The position numbers and the translations under genes were made by a program. Below, one piece after another: positions 47,184 to 55,907 of a stretch of 56,517 bases of DNA. The stretch is from JBLHKS01 sp047620505 (GTDB taxonomy: Bacteria; Verrucomicrobiota; Verrucomicrobiia; Verrucomicrobiales; DEV007): the NCBI GenBank assembly GCA_047620505.1, contig JBLHKS010000019.1, positions 1 to 56,517 on the forward strand, read 5' to 3'. The notes under the pieces are model-generated. The model was not told where the DNA came from and made no database searches. It saw only the letters and a program-made list of their open reading frames with translations. The stretch's first letter is position 1. The number at the start of each line of letters is the position of its first letter.

Positions 47184-48590
47184 TCAGCATTTTTTCGGGA
47201 TGAAAGTCGAGTGAAAACCGAGGTGGCTCGGCGTTGACAGCGGGAGAACGGCAACGGGGCCAGCTGCCAGTTCGAAGGCTTTGAATATCAGGTAGGTCGT
47301 CTGATTTTCCTGCGCGTTCCACATCGGACAGATGAGATAATCGGTCTCACCAGGGACGAGCGCGGGCTCTCCGGCGAGGTAGCAGCTGCTGGGTGCGTGG
47401 AAGGTCTCGATGACCGCGCCTCGCTTCCAATCGAAGCGCAGAATCCGATCGTAATATTTGGATTCATCGACCGGCTCGGTCGGCATGGCCAAAGTCCAGA
47501 CCGTGTCCTGGTCTCTGTCCAGTTGTGCTGGGAAGTCCATGTGGACGTCCTGAGGCGCGGTGACGACGTCCGCCAGCTTCCATGTTTTCGTGTCGATCGA
47601 AAGTCGCGTGAACGAACACGGCTTAACTGTCGGAAAAAGCGTCGGCAAAGGCAAGTACTGCGGGTAGAGCGGCTCTTCGGTTTCGAATAGGTCGATCGTC
47701 AAGCGACCTTCGGATTCGAACGACTGGATGAGGTGGAGGCAGTAGCCGCGAACGCCTAACGGAATGCGAATCGGCTCGTCGCCAGCCGCCTGGTCGCGTT
47801 TGAGAACGACGAGGACGTTTTCTTCGTCCGCCTGCCAATCCAGCGCGTCGTGGATCGATTTTCCCTTCCGAATGAAGTCGCCGATTTTCAGAAAATACGG
47901 ACTGAGAAAGAACGAGGCGAAATTCTCGCTAACCGTGAAGTCGTGAACCGAGCAGGCACCACCGGGATCGACTTCCAACTCGCGTTGGCAGTTGAGATCG
48001 CGGTCAAATTCCCAATAACAGAGTTGGGTGGAGGACAGCATGTACTTCAGGCCGAAGTTGCAGAGCAGGCCCCGATCTTCATCCATTTTGGCGTGTGCCG
48101 AAAATGGGGAAATGTTGACCAACTTGTCGTTGAAATTGCATTCACCGATCGTTTCGAGAGTCTCGGGATCCAGCTCCCAAGGCAGCGCCTGTTCGCCAAA
48201 TGCAAAGAGGCGTTCGCCGTGCTTGTAGATGCTGACGTTGGTAGGGGACTCCAACGCGATGCGCCGCCGGAGTTGGTCGCCTTTGAACGCGGTTCCGAAC
48301 GCACGAAACAACCGCTGACCGGCAGCTGTTTCCTCGGTGAGCTTCGTCGTCTGGACAAATTTGCTCGTGTGCTCTGCCTTGCCGTTTTCGATTCGGAGCG
48401 CGCGAATCAGGCCGTCGCCGTCAAGCCAATGCTTGTAGGTGAAATCGCCAACCCGGAAATTTGCCGGACCGTTCATCAAGAAAGATCCGCAAATCTCCCC
48501 CGGGATTTCCCCCTCGCTTGGGAGAAGCGATTCAGTTTTCTCGGTAGCCTCTGCGAAGAGGATCGGTTCCAGCAAATCGGTCGAATTCAT
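47184..48590 (-). CDS. Carotenoid cleavage oxygenase-like protein (RPE65 family)
   Basis: A 468-residue seven-bladed-propeller, non-haem iron oxygenase. The four Fe-binding histidines are all in place: His166 (FSAHAKMD), His216 (SVHDFTVSEN), His286 (YCLHLIQSFE) and His460 (LGFHSTFIP). The family cleaves double bonds of carotenoids or stilbenoids to aldehydes, or isomerises them. In this fatty-acid/polyketide-like operon its substrate may be a linear polyene rather than a C40 carotenoid, which is inference. It overlaps the flavoprotein gene upstream by 4 bp. Confidence 0.9.
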   Translation of the reverse strand: MNSTDLLEPILFAEATEKTESLLPSEGEIPGEICGSFLMNGPANFRVGDFTYKHWLDGDGLIRALRIENGKAEHTSKFVQTTKLTEETAAGQRLFRAFGTAFKGDQLRRRIALESPTNVSIYKHGERLFAFGEQALPWELDPETLETIGECNFNDKLVNISPFSAHAKMDEDRGLLCNFGLKYMLSSTQLCYWEFDRDLNCQRELEVDPGGACSVHDFTVSENFASFFLSPYFLKIGDFIRKGKSIHDALDWQADEENVLVVLKRDQAAGDEPIRIPLGVRGYCLHLIQSFESEGRLTIDLFETEEPLYPQYLPLPTLFPTVKPCSFTRLSIDTKTWKLADVVTAPQDVHMDFPAQLDRDQDTVWTLAMPTEPVDESKYYDRILRFDWKRGAVIETFHAPSSCYLAGEPALVPGETDYLICPMWNAQENQTTYLIFKAFELAAGPVAVLPLSTPSHLGFHSTFIPKKC

Positions 48591-50314
48591 GCAGGCAGCT
48601 TGTGAAAGCTTCGGGAGAAAACCTCCGCATCAATTGTCCAAGGATACTCTTCGCCTGAAGTCGCGATGCCGCTCCAATGCGTTTTCATTTCGTCCGCGTC
48701 GAAGTGAATCTCCTTGAGCTTGATCGTCTCAACGTGGTCGAGTGATTTTGCCAGATCCGGCTCCCCAGTGACTACCGCCGTGACGTGCGCGATGTAGAAC
48801 TTCGCCAATTCCTGCAGGTGCTCGAATTGCTCATCGAGTACTTCAAGCGCAGCCTTCGAATCCAATCCGACTTTGTAGAAAGTCGACTCCGCGCGTTTCA
48901 GCGTGCAGACGTCTTTGAATTCAAAAAACTGGGGCTTTGCCTGCTTGGGCAGGTTCACTTTTTTCCATTCGTAGTAGTCGGAGATGAAAATCAGCAGCGA
49001 ACGATTCATTGCGCCGAGTTTGGCGAAGCGATTCAGATAGCGGATGAGGAAATGGCTATCGGTATAAAGATCATTGATGAACGGGAAAACGTAATACGAG
49101 AAGTAAATTGATAACTCCCAGACGTATTTCATCGAAAAGGCTTCCTGATCGCCCAGAGCGTTGTAGCTGTGATGAAAAGACGGAACGTAGGACTTGTAGA
49201 CCGTGTTCATCATCGCTTCGTAGCTGTTGATCTTTTTCCCCAGCTCTTCGTCGGTCGATTTGATCGAGTCTACGATCAGCGTGTTGTAGATTGCGATCGC
49301 GTCACCGCCGGGGCTGTAGAGCGGGTCCGTGAAGCGTCCGGAAAATCCGGACATCGCCCATTTATCGGGGGAAATGGTCCGCTCGCAGTTGGCCGAGTAA
49401 TTATGAAGGACTTGGAAGTCGATCATTTTCTCGACATTGAGATCATGCTCGAAAAGCGGGTGCTCCTTGAACAACCACTTCAGCAATTTCTCCTCTGTGT
49501 TGACATCTTTGACGTCGATCAAGTTGTTGTCGAAAACGAGGCCGAAACTCGTGCGGCTGTGAAGCGGAATCACCCAGAACCAATAGCCTTCTCCGCAAAA
49601 GTGATTTGTCGCGAGCCAGAAGGGGAGGTGACCGAGTTCCGCACGCTCGGGGCGTTTGCGGTATTCGTCTTGCGACGAGCTGGTCAGTTTTTCGATATTG
49701 CAGGTGCCCTCGGTCCAGAAAAACGCGGACGAATGCCGAATTTCGCTCTTCACCTTGGATTCCATCTTCCCGGCGAGATGCCGCACGCGGCCTGAGGTAT
49801 CGACAACCCAGTTTCCTGTGATTTCGTGGCCTTCGCCGCCTTGGCCGAATTTGACCAGGTGATTTCCGCCCGTCTTGAGGTCGATATCCAGATCGCTGAT
49901 TCCTTCAAGCAAGAGAAAGCGGTCGTTCTCCCGATTGAGCTCAATCATGTGAGCTTCGAGCTTGTTTCGATCGAGCTGGTAGCAGGCGATGTTCGAAAAA
50001 TGCCGAATATAAGAATGGCTGACGTCTTCGAAATTCTTCCCGTCGCCGGTTTTCCACATGAACCGAAGATTGTACTTCATGACCTGCTCGTGAAACAGGT
50101 GCTCCTCCAGATCAAGGACTCTAGCCAAGTAGTGACCTTGTACCTGAACGTTCGACTCGCCTACTTTTTGAACGTCGATCGGAAGCTTCGGCTCGCGGTC
50201 GACCACCAGCACAGTTTTATCAGTATAGAGAAGGAGCTGGCGCGCTAGACAGAGTCCAGCCAGACCTCCTCCGAGAATCACGACGTCGTATTGTTTTTCC
50301 ATTTCAGCTTCCAA
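48587..50314 (-). CDS. Flavin-dependent halogenase-like oxidoreductase
   Basis: A 575-residue FAD protein. The Rossmann motif GGGLAG is at 15-20, KVGES with Lys50 at the position of the halogenase catalytic lysine, and WFWVIP at 245-250 matches the WxWxIP signature of flavin-dependent halogenases. SGRFTDPLYSPGGD fits the flavin-contact region. Relatives in flexirubin-like and other polyene clusters are annotated as tryptophan halogenases but may be hydroxylases or halogenases of carrier-bound substrates. It overlaps the FabZ-like gene by 11 bp and the carotenoid-oxygenase gene by 4 bp. Halogenating activity is unproven. Confidence 0.8.
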   Translation of the reverse strand: MEAEMEKQYDVVILGGGLAGLCLARQLLLYTDKTVLVVDREPKLPIDVQKVGESNVQVQGHYLARVLDLEEHLFHEQVMKYNLRFMWKTGDGKNFEDVSHSYIRHFSNIACYQLDRNKLEAHMIELNRENDRFLLLEGISDLDIDLKTGGNHLVKFGQGGEGHEITGNWVVDTSGRVRHLAGKMESKVKSEIRHSSAFFWTEGTCNIEKLTSSSQDEYRKRPERAELGHLPFWLATNHFCGEGYWFWVIPLHSRTSFGLVFDNNLIDVKDVNTEEKLLKWLFKEHPLFEHDLNVEKMIDFQVLHNYSANCERTISPDKWAMSGFSGRFTDPLYSPGGDAIAIYNTLIVDSIKSTDEELGKKINSYEAMMNTVYKSYVPSFHHSYNALGDQEAFSMKYVWELSIYFSYYVFPFINDLYTDSHFLIRYLNRFAKLGAMNRSLLIFISDYYEWKKVNLPKQAKPQFFEFKDVCTLKRAESTFYKVGLDSKAALEVLDEQFEHLQELAKFYIAHVTAVVTGEPDLAKSLDHVETIKLKEIHFDADEMKTHWSGIATSGEEYPWTIDAEVFSRSFHKLPA

Positions 50315-50744
50315 TTTTGAGAGTCAGCTTTCCTGTAGCAAATTTTTCGGTGCCTTCAAGAGCTACGCAGTTCACAATGGCAAAAGGTCCGACTCTTCGG
50401 TCGATTTTGATCGAAAAATGGATCGTTTTGCCAGGTGTAATCGGTTTCAAAAAAGTCATCTCGTTGATCTTGCCAAGCAGCCCGAGTTCGCCAGCAGCTG
50501 CTGGCTCGTCCGCCTTGTCTGCGAGAAAAACCGCCATCGTTGTCTGCGCGCAAGCTTCGGCCGCGAGGACTCCAGGTAGAATCGGGTTCCCGGGGAAGTG
50601 GCCATCGAAACACGGGTCGCCTTCCTTGAAGGTTCGGACGCCGGATCCGGACTCGCCTGGGACGACGTTCACGACTTCGTCGATCAGCAGAATCGGGGGA
50701 CGATGAGGAAGCAGCTTCTCGAGCTGTTGGGCTGTCAGAGTCAT
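50304..50744 (-). CDS. FabZ-like (3R)-hydroxyacyl-ACP dehydratase
   Basis: A 146-residue single hot-dog protein from the ATG at 50744 (MTLTAQQLEKLLPHRPP). Active-site His49 and Glu63 are in the motif GHFPGNPILPGVLAAEACAQ, and the LPHRPPILLID opening is classic FabZ. It removes water from 3-hydroxyacyl-ACP to give trans-2-enoyl-ACP, so repeated use without enoyl reduction would build a conjugated polyene. No ketoreductase or enoyl reductase is encoded nearby; a housekeeping FabG could serve. Confidence 0.92.
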   Translation of the reverse strand: MTLTAQQLEKLLPHRPPILLIDEVVNVVPGESGSGVRTFKEGDPCFDGHFPGNPILPGVLAAEACAQTTMAVFLADKADEPAAAGELGLLGKINEMTFLKPITPGKTIHFSIKIDRRVGPFAIVNCVALEGTEKFATGKLTLKIGS

Positions 50745-50752
50745 CGAATCAG

Positions 50753-52249
50753 TTAAATCAGGCTTGTGTTCGTGACCGCTTCGGCGACCCGCATTGCGGA
50801 AACGATGACCGGCGTGATTCCGCCGCCTGGCTGCGTCCAGTGCCCGGTGTAATAAAGTCCTTCGAACGGTCCTTTGGTGCCTGGGCGATCGCCGCCGAGC
50901 TGATCCGGGGCCATTTCCCAGCCGAGCATCGCCCCGCTTTGATTCCAGGTGTAGCGATAGGAAGTTCGCGCGGAAGCGCTCATCCGGACGGCAACTCGCT
51001 CGTGAAATCGCGGAATCATTTGTTCCAGATTCTCGATCACCATCCGATCGACCTCGGCTTTGTGTTCGTTCCAATCTTCGACTTTGTCGTAGTCGACGTG
51101 CATCGCTTTCTGGATGATTACGATCTGCGATCCTTTCGGTGCGATCGTCTTATCGAAAATCGTCGGCACGAAGAATTTGAACTTCAGCCCAGTCGTTCCG
51201 AATTCCTCCGGATCCCAGTGACGCCAATGATAGCCCTGGGCATCGTAAAGTTCTTCCTCACGCGTATCGTTCAGGCCGATATGCATGAGATAACAGGGAT
51301 AGCTCGTGCGGAAACTTTTGAGATTGTCGAGATATTCCTTCCCAACAAGCTCAGGTCCGAGAAGTCGCGACGCCGTCTGCGAAATATCGGCGTTGGAAAC
51401 CACAATCGGGCTACCCACGATGGTGCGACGTCGATTTTTCTCCGGTCCGTGCTCGATTTCGATCCCGCGAGCGCGGTCTTTTTTAACGATGATTCGGCGA
51501 ACATCGGCGCGGAGAATAATATCGCCGCCCTGTTGTTCGAAACGCGCGGCAAGGTCATCGGCAAACGCCTGAGAGCCGCCCTTCGGATAATAATTTCCGA
51601 GGAAATACGACAGCCGAAGCATCGAATCGAACACGTAAGAAATTCTGCGCGGCGGCGAGCCCCAATGCGGGCAATCGGCCGTCAAAAGCAGCTTCAACTT
51701 TTTCGAAGTGAAATGCCGATCGAGCGCGTCGCGCAGAGTCTGATGTTTGTAGGGATCGATTCGGTTCGTCGGTCGGCCGCGAAAATAAACAAGCAAGCCA
51801 AGTAGATAAAGCGTGTTCACTTCCTTGAAAAACGCGTCGAGATTTTCCCGCTCCTCCGGAAACATCCGCTTCAGATCGGCCATGTACTGATCGAAACTCG
51901 CCGGAACCGAATATTTCGTCCCATCCGGAAAATTGAAGTGATCGACCGGGTCCATTTTTTCCCATTCGGTCGGAATTTCGAGCTGCTTGAGGAGCTTACC
52001 GGTCATGCTCTCCGTATTTCCGAGCAGCGGGTAAAAATGGCTCGCCGCATCGAACTGGAATCGCTTGCGGTTGAACGCACTGCAATAGCCGCCGACGACA
52101 TAATGTTGCTCGACGAGCAGGACTTTCATTCCTTGCTGCGCTAGGAGATTTCCTGTCATCAAACCGCCGACTCCGGCACCGATGATGACGGCGTCGTATT
52201 CCGGGGCTGGGTTTTCCCGAAGCCCGATGCCTTTGAATTTGCGTTTCAT
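50753..52249 (-). CDS. CrtI/CRTISO-like FAD-dependent desaturase or isomerase
   Basis: A 498-residue flavoprotein with the N-terminal dinucleotide motif AVIIGAGVGGLMTGNLLAQ, followed by VEQHYVVGGYCSAF as in phytoene desaturases and carotenoid isomerases. The C-terminal FAD motif reads GLYYTGHWTQPGGGITPVI. Related enzymes desaturate, isomerise or saturate polyene chains. Similar CrtI-like genes occur in ladderane and other lipid loci beside KS and ACP genes. No phytoene synthase is present, so a non-isoprenoid substrate is plausible. It overlaps the HMG-CoA-reductase-like gene by 4 bp. Confidence 0.9.
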   Translation of the reverse strand: MKRKFKGIGLRENPAPEYDAVIIGAGVGGLMTGNLLAQQGMKVLLVEQHYVVGGYCSAFNRKRFQFDAASHFYPLLGNTESMTGKLLKQLEIPTEWEKMDPVDHFNFPDGTKYSVPASFDQYMADLKRMFPEERENLDAFFKEVNTLYLLGLLVYFRGRPTNRIDPYKHQTLRDALDRHFTSKKLKLLLTADCPHWGSPPRRISYVFDSMLRLSYFLGNYYPKGGSQAFADDLAARFEQQGGDIILRADVRRIIVKKDRARGIEIEHGPEKNRRRTIVGSPIVVSNADISQTASRLLGPELVGKEYLDNLKSFRTSYPCYLMHIGLNDTREEELYDAQGYHWRHWDPEEFGTTGLKFKFFVPTIFDKTIAPKGSQIVIIQKAMHVDYDKVEDWNEHKAEVDRMVIENLEQMIPRFHERVAVRMSASARTSYRYTWNQSGAMLGWEMAPDQLGGDRPGTKGPFEGLYYTGHWTQPGGGITPVIVSAMRVAEAVTNTSLI

Positions 52250-53442
52250 GGTTTCTCCTCAGGCCGGTTTCGTCCCAAGCTGTCGTGGGCGTTAACGAAT
52301 TCTCCACTAGTCAGCGCTCCAGCAAAAGACAATTCCCCCGCCAAAAGCGTCGCCGCCGCAATTTCAGCAAATTTCCTAGCCTTTCCTGTGCCAAAACAGT
52401 CGAGCATTTCCAGACATTCGCGGCTCGTGCCCAAACCAACGCCGCCGCCAACCGTCGCCACGGTCATCGAAGGAATCGTGACCGAAGCGTGCAGATCACC
52501 CGATTCCGTAATCTGATAATCGGTGATTCCGACCGCGGAATTCATGATGTTCGCCACGTCCTGGCCGGTTGCGATGAAAAGAGCCGTCAGGCCGTTCGCG
52601 AAATGACCGCAGTAGCCGATCGCGTTCGCCATCATATTTCCGATGACGGTTTTCCGCCAGAGATCGCAGATTTCCTGCGGCGTTGCGTGCAAATAAAGCT
52701 TGAGCCACTTCGCCGGGATCACAGCAGCTGCTGTGACGCTTTTTCCTTTTCCTCCGCTCAAAAGTTTGCCGCTCGGCCGCTTTTCAGAGCTCAATCCGCT
52801 GAAAAGCAGATAGTTTTTCGCTGCGCTTTTTCCCAAGATGAATCGGCAGGCTGCGTCGGCTGCTTTCGAGACCATGTTCATTCCATGGGCGTCGCCGGTT
52901 GAAAACCGAAAGGAAACTTCGACCTCGCGACCGATCACGAATGGCGTGCAGCTGACGAGTTTTCCGTGGCTCGTGGTCGATTCCGCCGCATCGCGGATTT
53001 TCTTTTGGTTCCGCTTCAGGAATTGGCAAAATTTTCCGACATCAGCGACGCTCTCCAATTGGAAAACCGGGCAAATCTGGTTCTCGTCGCCAAAAACGTG
53101 GGCGTGAACTCCGCCAGCCTTCGATAAAAGCGCCATTCCGCGTTCATACGAGCTGACCAGGGCACCTTCGGTTGTGGCCAGCGGCACAAAAAAAACTCCC
53201 TCGGCGTGCTCACCTTTCATCAAGAGCGGACCGGCGATTCCGAGCGGCATTTGGACGACGCCGACCGGATTTTCGATGTTTCCACGCATCGACTCCGCCG
53301 GAATCGTCCCGGCGTTGATGTGCTCGAATTTCTGGTCGCCGACTTCTTCGAGCCAAGCAAGCCGCTGCTCAAGTTCCCGCGCCGTGTAGGCCTGGCCGGG
53401 AAACTTAGGAATTAGGGACTTGGATTTCGACGCCTTCATCAC
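52246..53442 (-). CDS. Hydroxymethylglutaryl-CoA reductase-like enzyme
   Basis: A 398-residue HMG-CoA reductase family protein with all four catalytic residues: Glu92 (TTEGALVSSYERG), Lys221 (SSEKRPSG), Asp295 (TGQDVANIMNSA) and His386 (NAHDSLGRN). NPVGVVQMPLGIAGPL and STGDAHGMNM are standard family blocks. HMGR normally makes mevalonate from HMG-CoA using two NADPH. No other mevalonate gene is present and it is tightly packed with KS and desaturase genes, so it may instead reduce a pathway thioester to an alcohol, or supply isoprenoid precursors. The first is a hypothesis. Confidence 0.9.
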   Translation of the reverse strand: MMKASKSKSLIPKFPGQAYTARELEQRLAWLEEVGDQKFEHINAGTIPAESMRGNIENPVGVVQMPLGIAGPLLMKGEHAEGVFFVPLATTEGALVSSYERGMALLSKAGGVHAHVFGDENQICPVFQLESVADVGKFCQFLKRNQKKIRDAAESTTSHGKLVSCTPFVIGREVEVSFRFSTGDAHGMNMVSKAADAACRFILGKSAAKNYLLFSGLSSEKRPSGKLLSGGKGKSVTAAAVIPAKWLKLYLHATPQEICDLWRKTVIGNMMANAIGYCGHFANGLTALFIATGQDVANIMNSAVGITDYQITESGDLHASVTIPSMTVATVGGGVGLGTSRECLEMLDCFGTGKARKFAEIAAATLLAGELSFAGALTSGEFVNAHDSLGRNRPEEKP

Positions 53443-53459
53443 CTGACTAAACGGGAATT

Positions 53460-54686
53460 CTAAACAGACATAACAGAAGCGGCCGAACTTCCGTCAAATC
53501 CGACGGAAAGCAGGAGGCCTGTCTTGAAATCACCTTCGACTGGGCTTTCGCTGATGTTAAGCTTCGGCAAGCTTGAGTCGAAACCGTCTGAAGAACCTGG
53601 CGTGCCCGGAAGCTGACCTGTCCGAGCCGCTTCAAGCCCGGCGGCAAGCTGGAAAAGCCCGGAAGCTCCTAGAGTTTCCCCTAAACCTGAGCTGACAGCG
53701 GCGGTGACCGGGATTGAACCCAGCGAATCGCCAAAAACTTTCGCGAGGGCGAGCGCTTCGAATCGATCTTCTCTGGGGCTGCCGTTCGCCGAGCAGCTAA
53801 CGAATTTCACGTCCGCTGCGGTGATTTCTGCGTGATTCAGCGCTGCCGAGATCGCCTCAGCGCAGCGCTCGACCGCATTCGATTCGTCTTCGCCTCGGCT
53901 GATGTCGTAGCTCGATCCGTGACCCAGCAGCTGCCCGATCACTTTCGCTCCACGGCTTGCCGCGGATTCAGCATTTTCGATCACCGCAAAACCTGCGCCT
54001 TCGCCCAGAATGAACCCGGCGCGATCGGCTTGAAACGGGATTGGAGAAGTGCTGGTGCGCGGCGCGTGACCTGAGAGCGCAAAGGCTTCAAATGTCTCGA
54101 AACAAAGTTCTTCAACTCCGCCGACCAGCGCGACTTTCGAAAGGCCGTGTTCGACCTGAATCTGGGCGTGCCGAAGGGCGCGAAGTCCGGAAACTTTGCC
54201 GGCAGCGACCGTGGTGTTGGCTCCGCGCAAATTGTGCCGGATCGCGGTCTGGCCACCGGCCGCGTTAATCACGGTATTGGCGAAATCGAGTGGCTTGGCG
54301 TATTTCGGGCCGTTGAGGAGCGCTTTTCGGTCGAATTGAGTGATCGAGTGGGCGCTGCAAAACGTCGTGCCGATCACGAGGTCCAATTCGTCGCGCTCGC
54401 GCATTTCGCTCGTCCAGCCACTGGTTTCCAGAGCCAGATGAGCCGCGCTGACGGACAAACGGCCGGCGCGGTCAAGAGCGCTCAGGCCTTTTTCCCCAAC
54501 GTACTCAGTTGCAGAAAAATCCGCGATTGGCACGGCCATTCCCGGAGCCGAAACCTCCCGATCGTCGAATTTTTCAACCGTGGTTCCGGCTTGTTTGCCT
54601 TCGCAGAGAGCGGCGTGAAGTCCGCTTGGAGTGTCGCTCAGCGCGGAAACAATTCCGACGCCCGTAATTACAGTTCCTGGTCGCAT
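53460..54686 (-). CDS. KS-beta / chain-length-factor-like ketosynthase lacking the active Cys
   Basis: A 408-residue FabF-fold protein. Where active ketosynthases have TACASG, this reads AAGKVSG, placing Lys164 at the Cys column. The first catalytic His (HGTGT) is replaced in SANGSPRED, and the C-terminal glycine motif is degenerate (SVGFDGSSAAS). It therefore cannot condense by the normal mechanism and most resembles the chain-length factor of type II PKS and aryl-polyene KS pairs. It follows the intact KS gene by 9 bp, as KS-alpha/KS-beta pairs do. Confidence 0.87.
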   Translation of the reverse strand: MRPGTVITGVGIVSALSDTPSGLHAALCEGKQAGTTVEKFDDREVSAPGMAVPIADFSATEYVGEKGLSALDRAGRLSVSAAHLALETSGWTSEMRERDELDLVIGTTFCSAHSITQFDRKALLNGPKYAKPLDFANTVINAAGGQTAIRHNLRGANTTVAAGKVSGLRALRHAQIQVEHGLSKVALVGGVEELCFETFEAFALSGHAPRTSTSPIPFQADRAGFILGEGAGFAVIENAESAASRGAKVIGQLLGHGSSYDISRGEDESNAVERCAEAISAALNHAEITAADVKFVSCSANGSPREDRFEALALAKVFGDSLGSIPVTAAVSSGLGETLGASGLFQLAAGLEAARTGQLPGTPGSSDGFDSSLPKLNISESPVEGDFKTGLLLSVGFDGSSAASVMSV

Positions 54687-54695
54687 TGTTCGAGA

Positions 54696-55907
54696 TCAGT
54701 TCGCGCACTTTCGAAGAATCAGCGACGCGTTGGTGCCTCCGAACGCATAGGCGTTGTTCATCGCGATGGAAACGTCCAATTCGCGGGCCTCGTTCGGCAC
54801 GTAATCCAGATCGCAATCCGGATCCGGGGTTTCAAAATTCATCGTCGGCGGAATCGCTCCTCGCGAAATCGCCAAGGCGCAGGCACCGGCTTCGATCGCG
54901 GAAGCCGCGCCCATCGTGTGGCCGAACATCGATTTGATCGAGCTCATCGGCGTTTTGCGGGCGTGCTCGCCAAAAACTTTCTTAGCCGCGTTCGTTTCGT
55001 GGTAATCGTTGCTTTTCGTGCCGGTTCCGTGAGCGCTGATGTAATCGACTTGCTCTGGATTGATCCCGCTCTGCGCGCAGGCTTTTTCCATCGCACGAAC
55101 CGCTCCGCGGCTTTCCTTGTCGCTTCCCGTCATGTGAAAAGCATCGCAAGAAAGGCCGTAACCGGCGACCTCGGCGTAAATTTGGGCTCCGCGTTTCTGC
55201 GCGCTGTCGAGTCGCTCGAGAACGAGAACTCCCGCGCCCTCGCCAGGCATCATTCCTTTGCGATTTTTGTCGAACGGCTGGCATTTCTCGGGCGCAACGG
55301 CAAAAAGACCGCAGAATCCGGTGTAGGTGATTCGTGAAAACGCGTCCGCACCGCCGGCCAACATCACGTCGGCCTCGCCGGTCCGGATCAGGTCGTAAGC
55401 GTGCCCGATCGCGCAATTTCCAGCCGCGCAGGCCACAGGTAGCATCACGGGACCGCCGCCGCCGTAAACTCCAAGTTCCGAGGCGACGTAGCCAGGGATG
55501 TGATTGCAGGGATAATTTCGGGTGAACGAGTCGCCCAGATCCGGCAGCTGCTGGCCGAGATCGAGGTCGTTGAAATGCTCGATCAGGTTAGGCTCGCCGG
55601 AAGTCGTGCCCATCGCGACGCCCGTTCTGCCCGGATCGAGACTGGATTTCGGGAGCCCGGCGTCTGCCAGCGCCTGACGGGCGGCGGTAAGCGCGAATTG
55701 AGTCGATCGGCAGTACTCGGGGCCGCCTTTGCCATCGAACGTGAAATTTTTGATCTCCGCGCCGCGATGCGTTCGGTGCTTGCTCGAATCAAACGACTCG
55801 ATCTCGGAAAATCCGTCTTTGCCGGCGAGAACGTTCGGCCAAAACTCATCTATTCCAGTACCGATTGGCGTCACGAGGCCAATCCCGGTGACGACAACTT
55901 TGCTCAT
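54696..55907 (-). CDS. Beta-ketoacyl-ACP synthase II-like KS-alpha
   Basis: A 403-residue condensing enzyme with an intact triad: Cys160 in PVACAAGN, His293 in SAHGTGTKSND and His330 in SMFGHTMGA with Lys325, plus the closing AFGGTNASLIL. It elongates ACP-bound acyl chains by decarboxylative condensation with malonyl-ACP. With the Cys-less partner downstream it probably forms a heterodimer that sets chain length. Its start overlaps the ACP stop by 4 bp. Confidence 0.93.
   Translation of the reverse strand: MSKVVVTGIGLVTPIGTGIDEFWPNVLAGKDGFSEIESFDSSKHRTHRGAEIKNFTFDGKGGPEYCRSTQFALTAARQALADAGLPKSSLDPGRTGVAMGTTSGEPNLIEHFNDLDLGQQLPDLGDSFTRNYPCNHIPGYVASELGVYGGGGPVMLPVACAAGNCAIGHAYDLIRTGEADVMLAGGADAFSRITYTGFCGLFAVAPEKCQPFDKNRKGMMPGEGAGVLVLERLDSAQKRGAQIYAEVAGYGLSCDAFHMTGSDKESRGAVRAMEKACAQSGINPEQVDYISAHGTGTKSNDYHETNAAKKVFGEHARKTPMSSIKSMFGHTMGAASAIEAGACALAISRGAIPPTMNFETPDPDCDLDYVPNEARELDVSIAMNNAYAFGGTNASLILRKCAN

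Larger units (their letters stand above)
2344..52733. repeat. Highly iterated palindrome AGCAGCTGCT (at least 22 copies)
   Basis: Full 12-bp copies CAGCAGCTGCTG begin at 2344, 7048, 9913, 14014, 16618, 22288, 26841, 28209, 29273, 34221, 36426, 38492, 40543, 43682, 46058, 50492 and 52722. Ten-bp copies begin at 18798, 21356, 24076, 39039 and 47381. Several extend to 16-18 bp (22286-22301, 34219-34234, 50490-50505, 52719-52736). In genes they code Ala-Ala-Ala (13), Gln-Leu-Leu (7) or Ser-Ser-Cys (1); one is intergenic. Near-misses occur at about 1505, 9489, 17549, 53925 and 55543. Confidence 0.9.

Noticed and set aside
54147..55337. A 396-codon plus-strand frame opposite the ketosynthase genes
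   Set aside because: It is antisense to two clearly real KS genes, is Arg/Ser-rich and has no recognisable domain, as expected for a shadow in GC-rich sequence.
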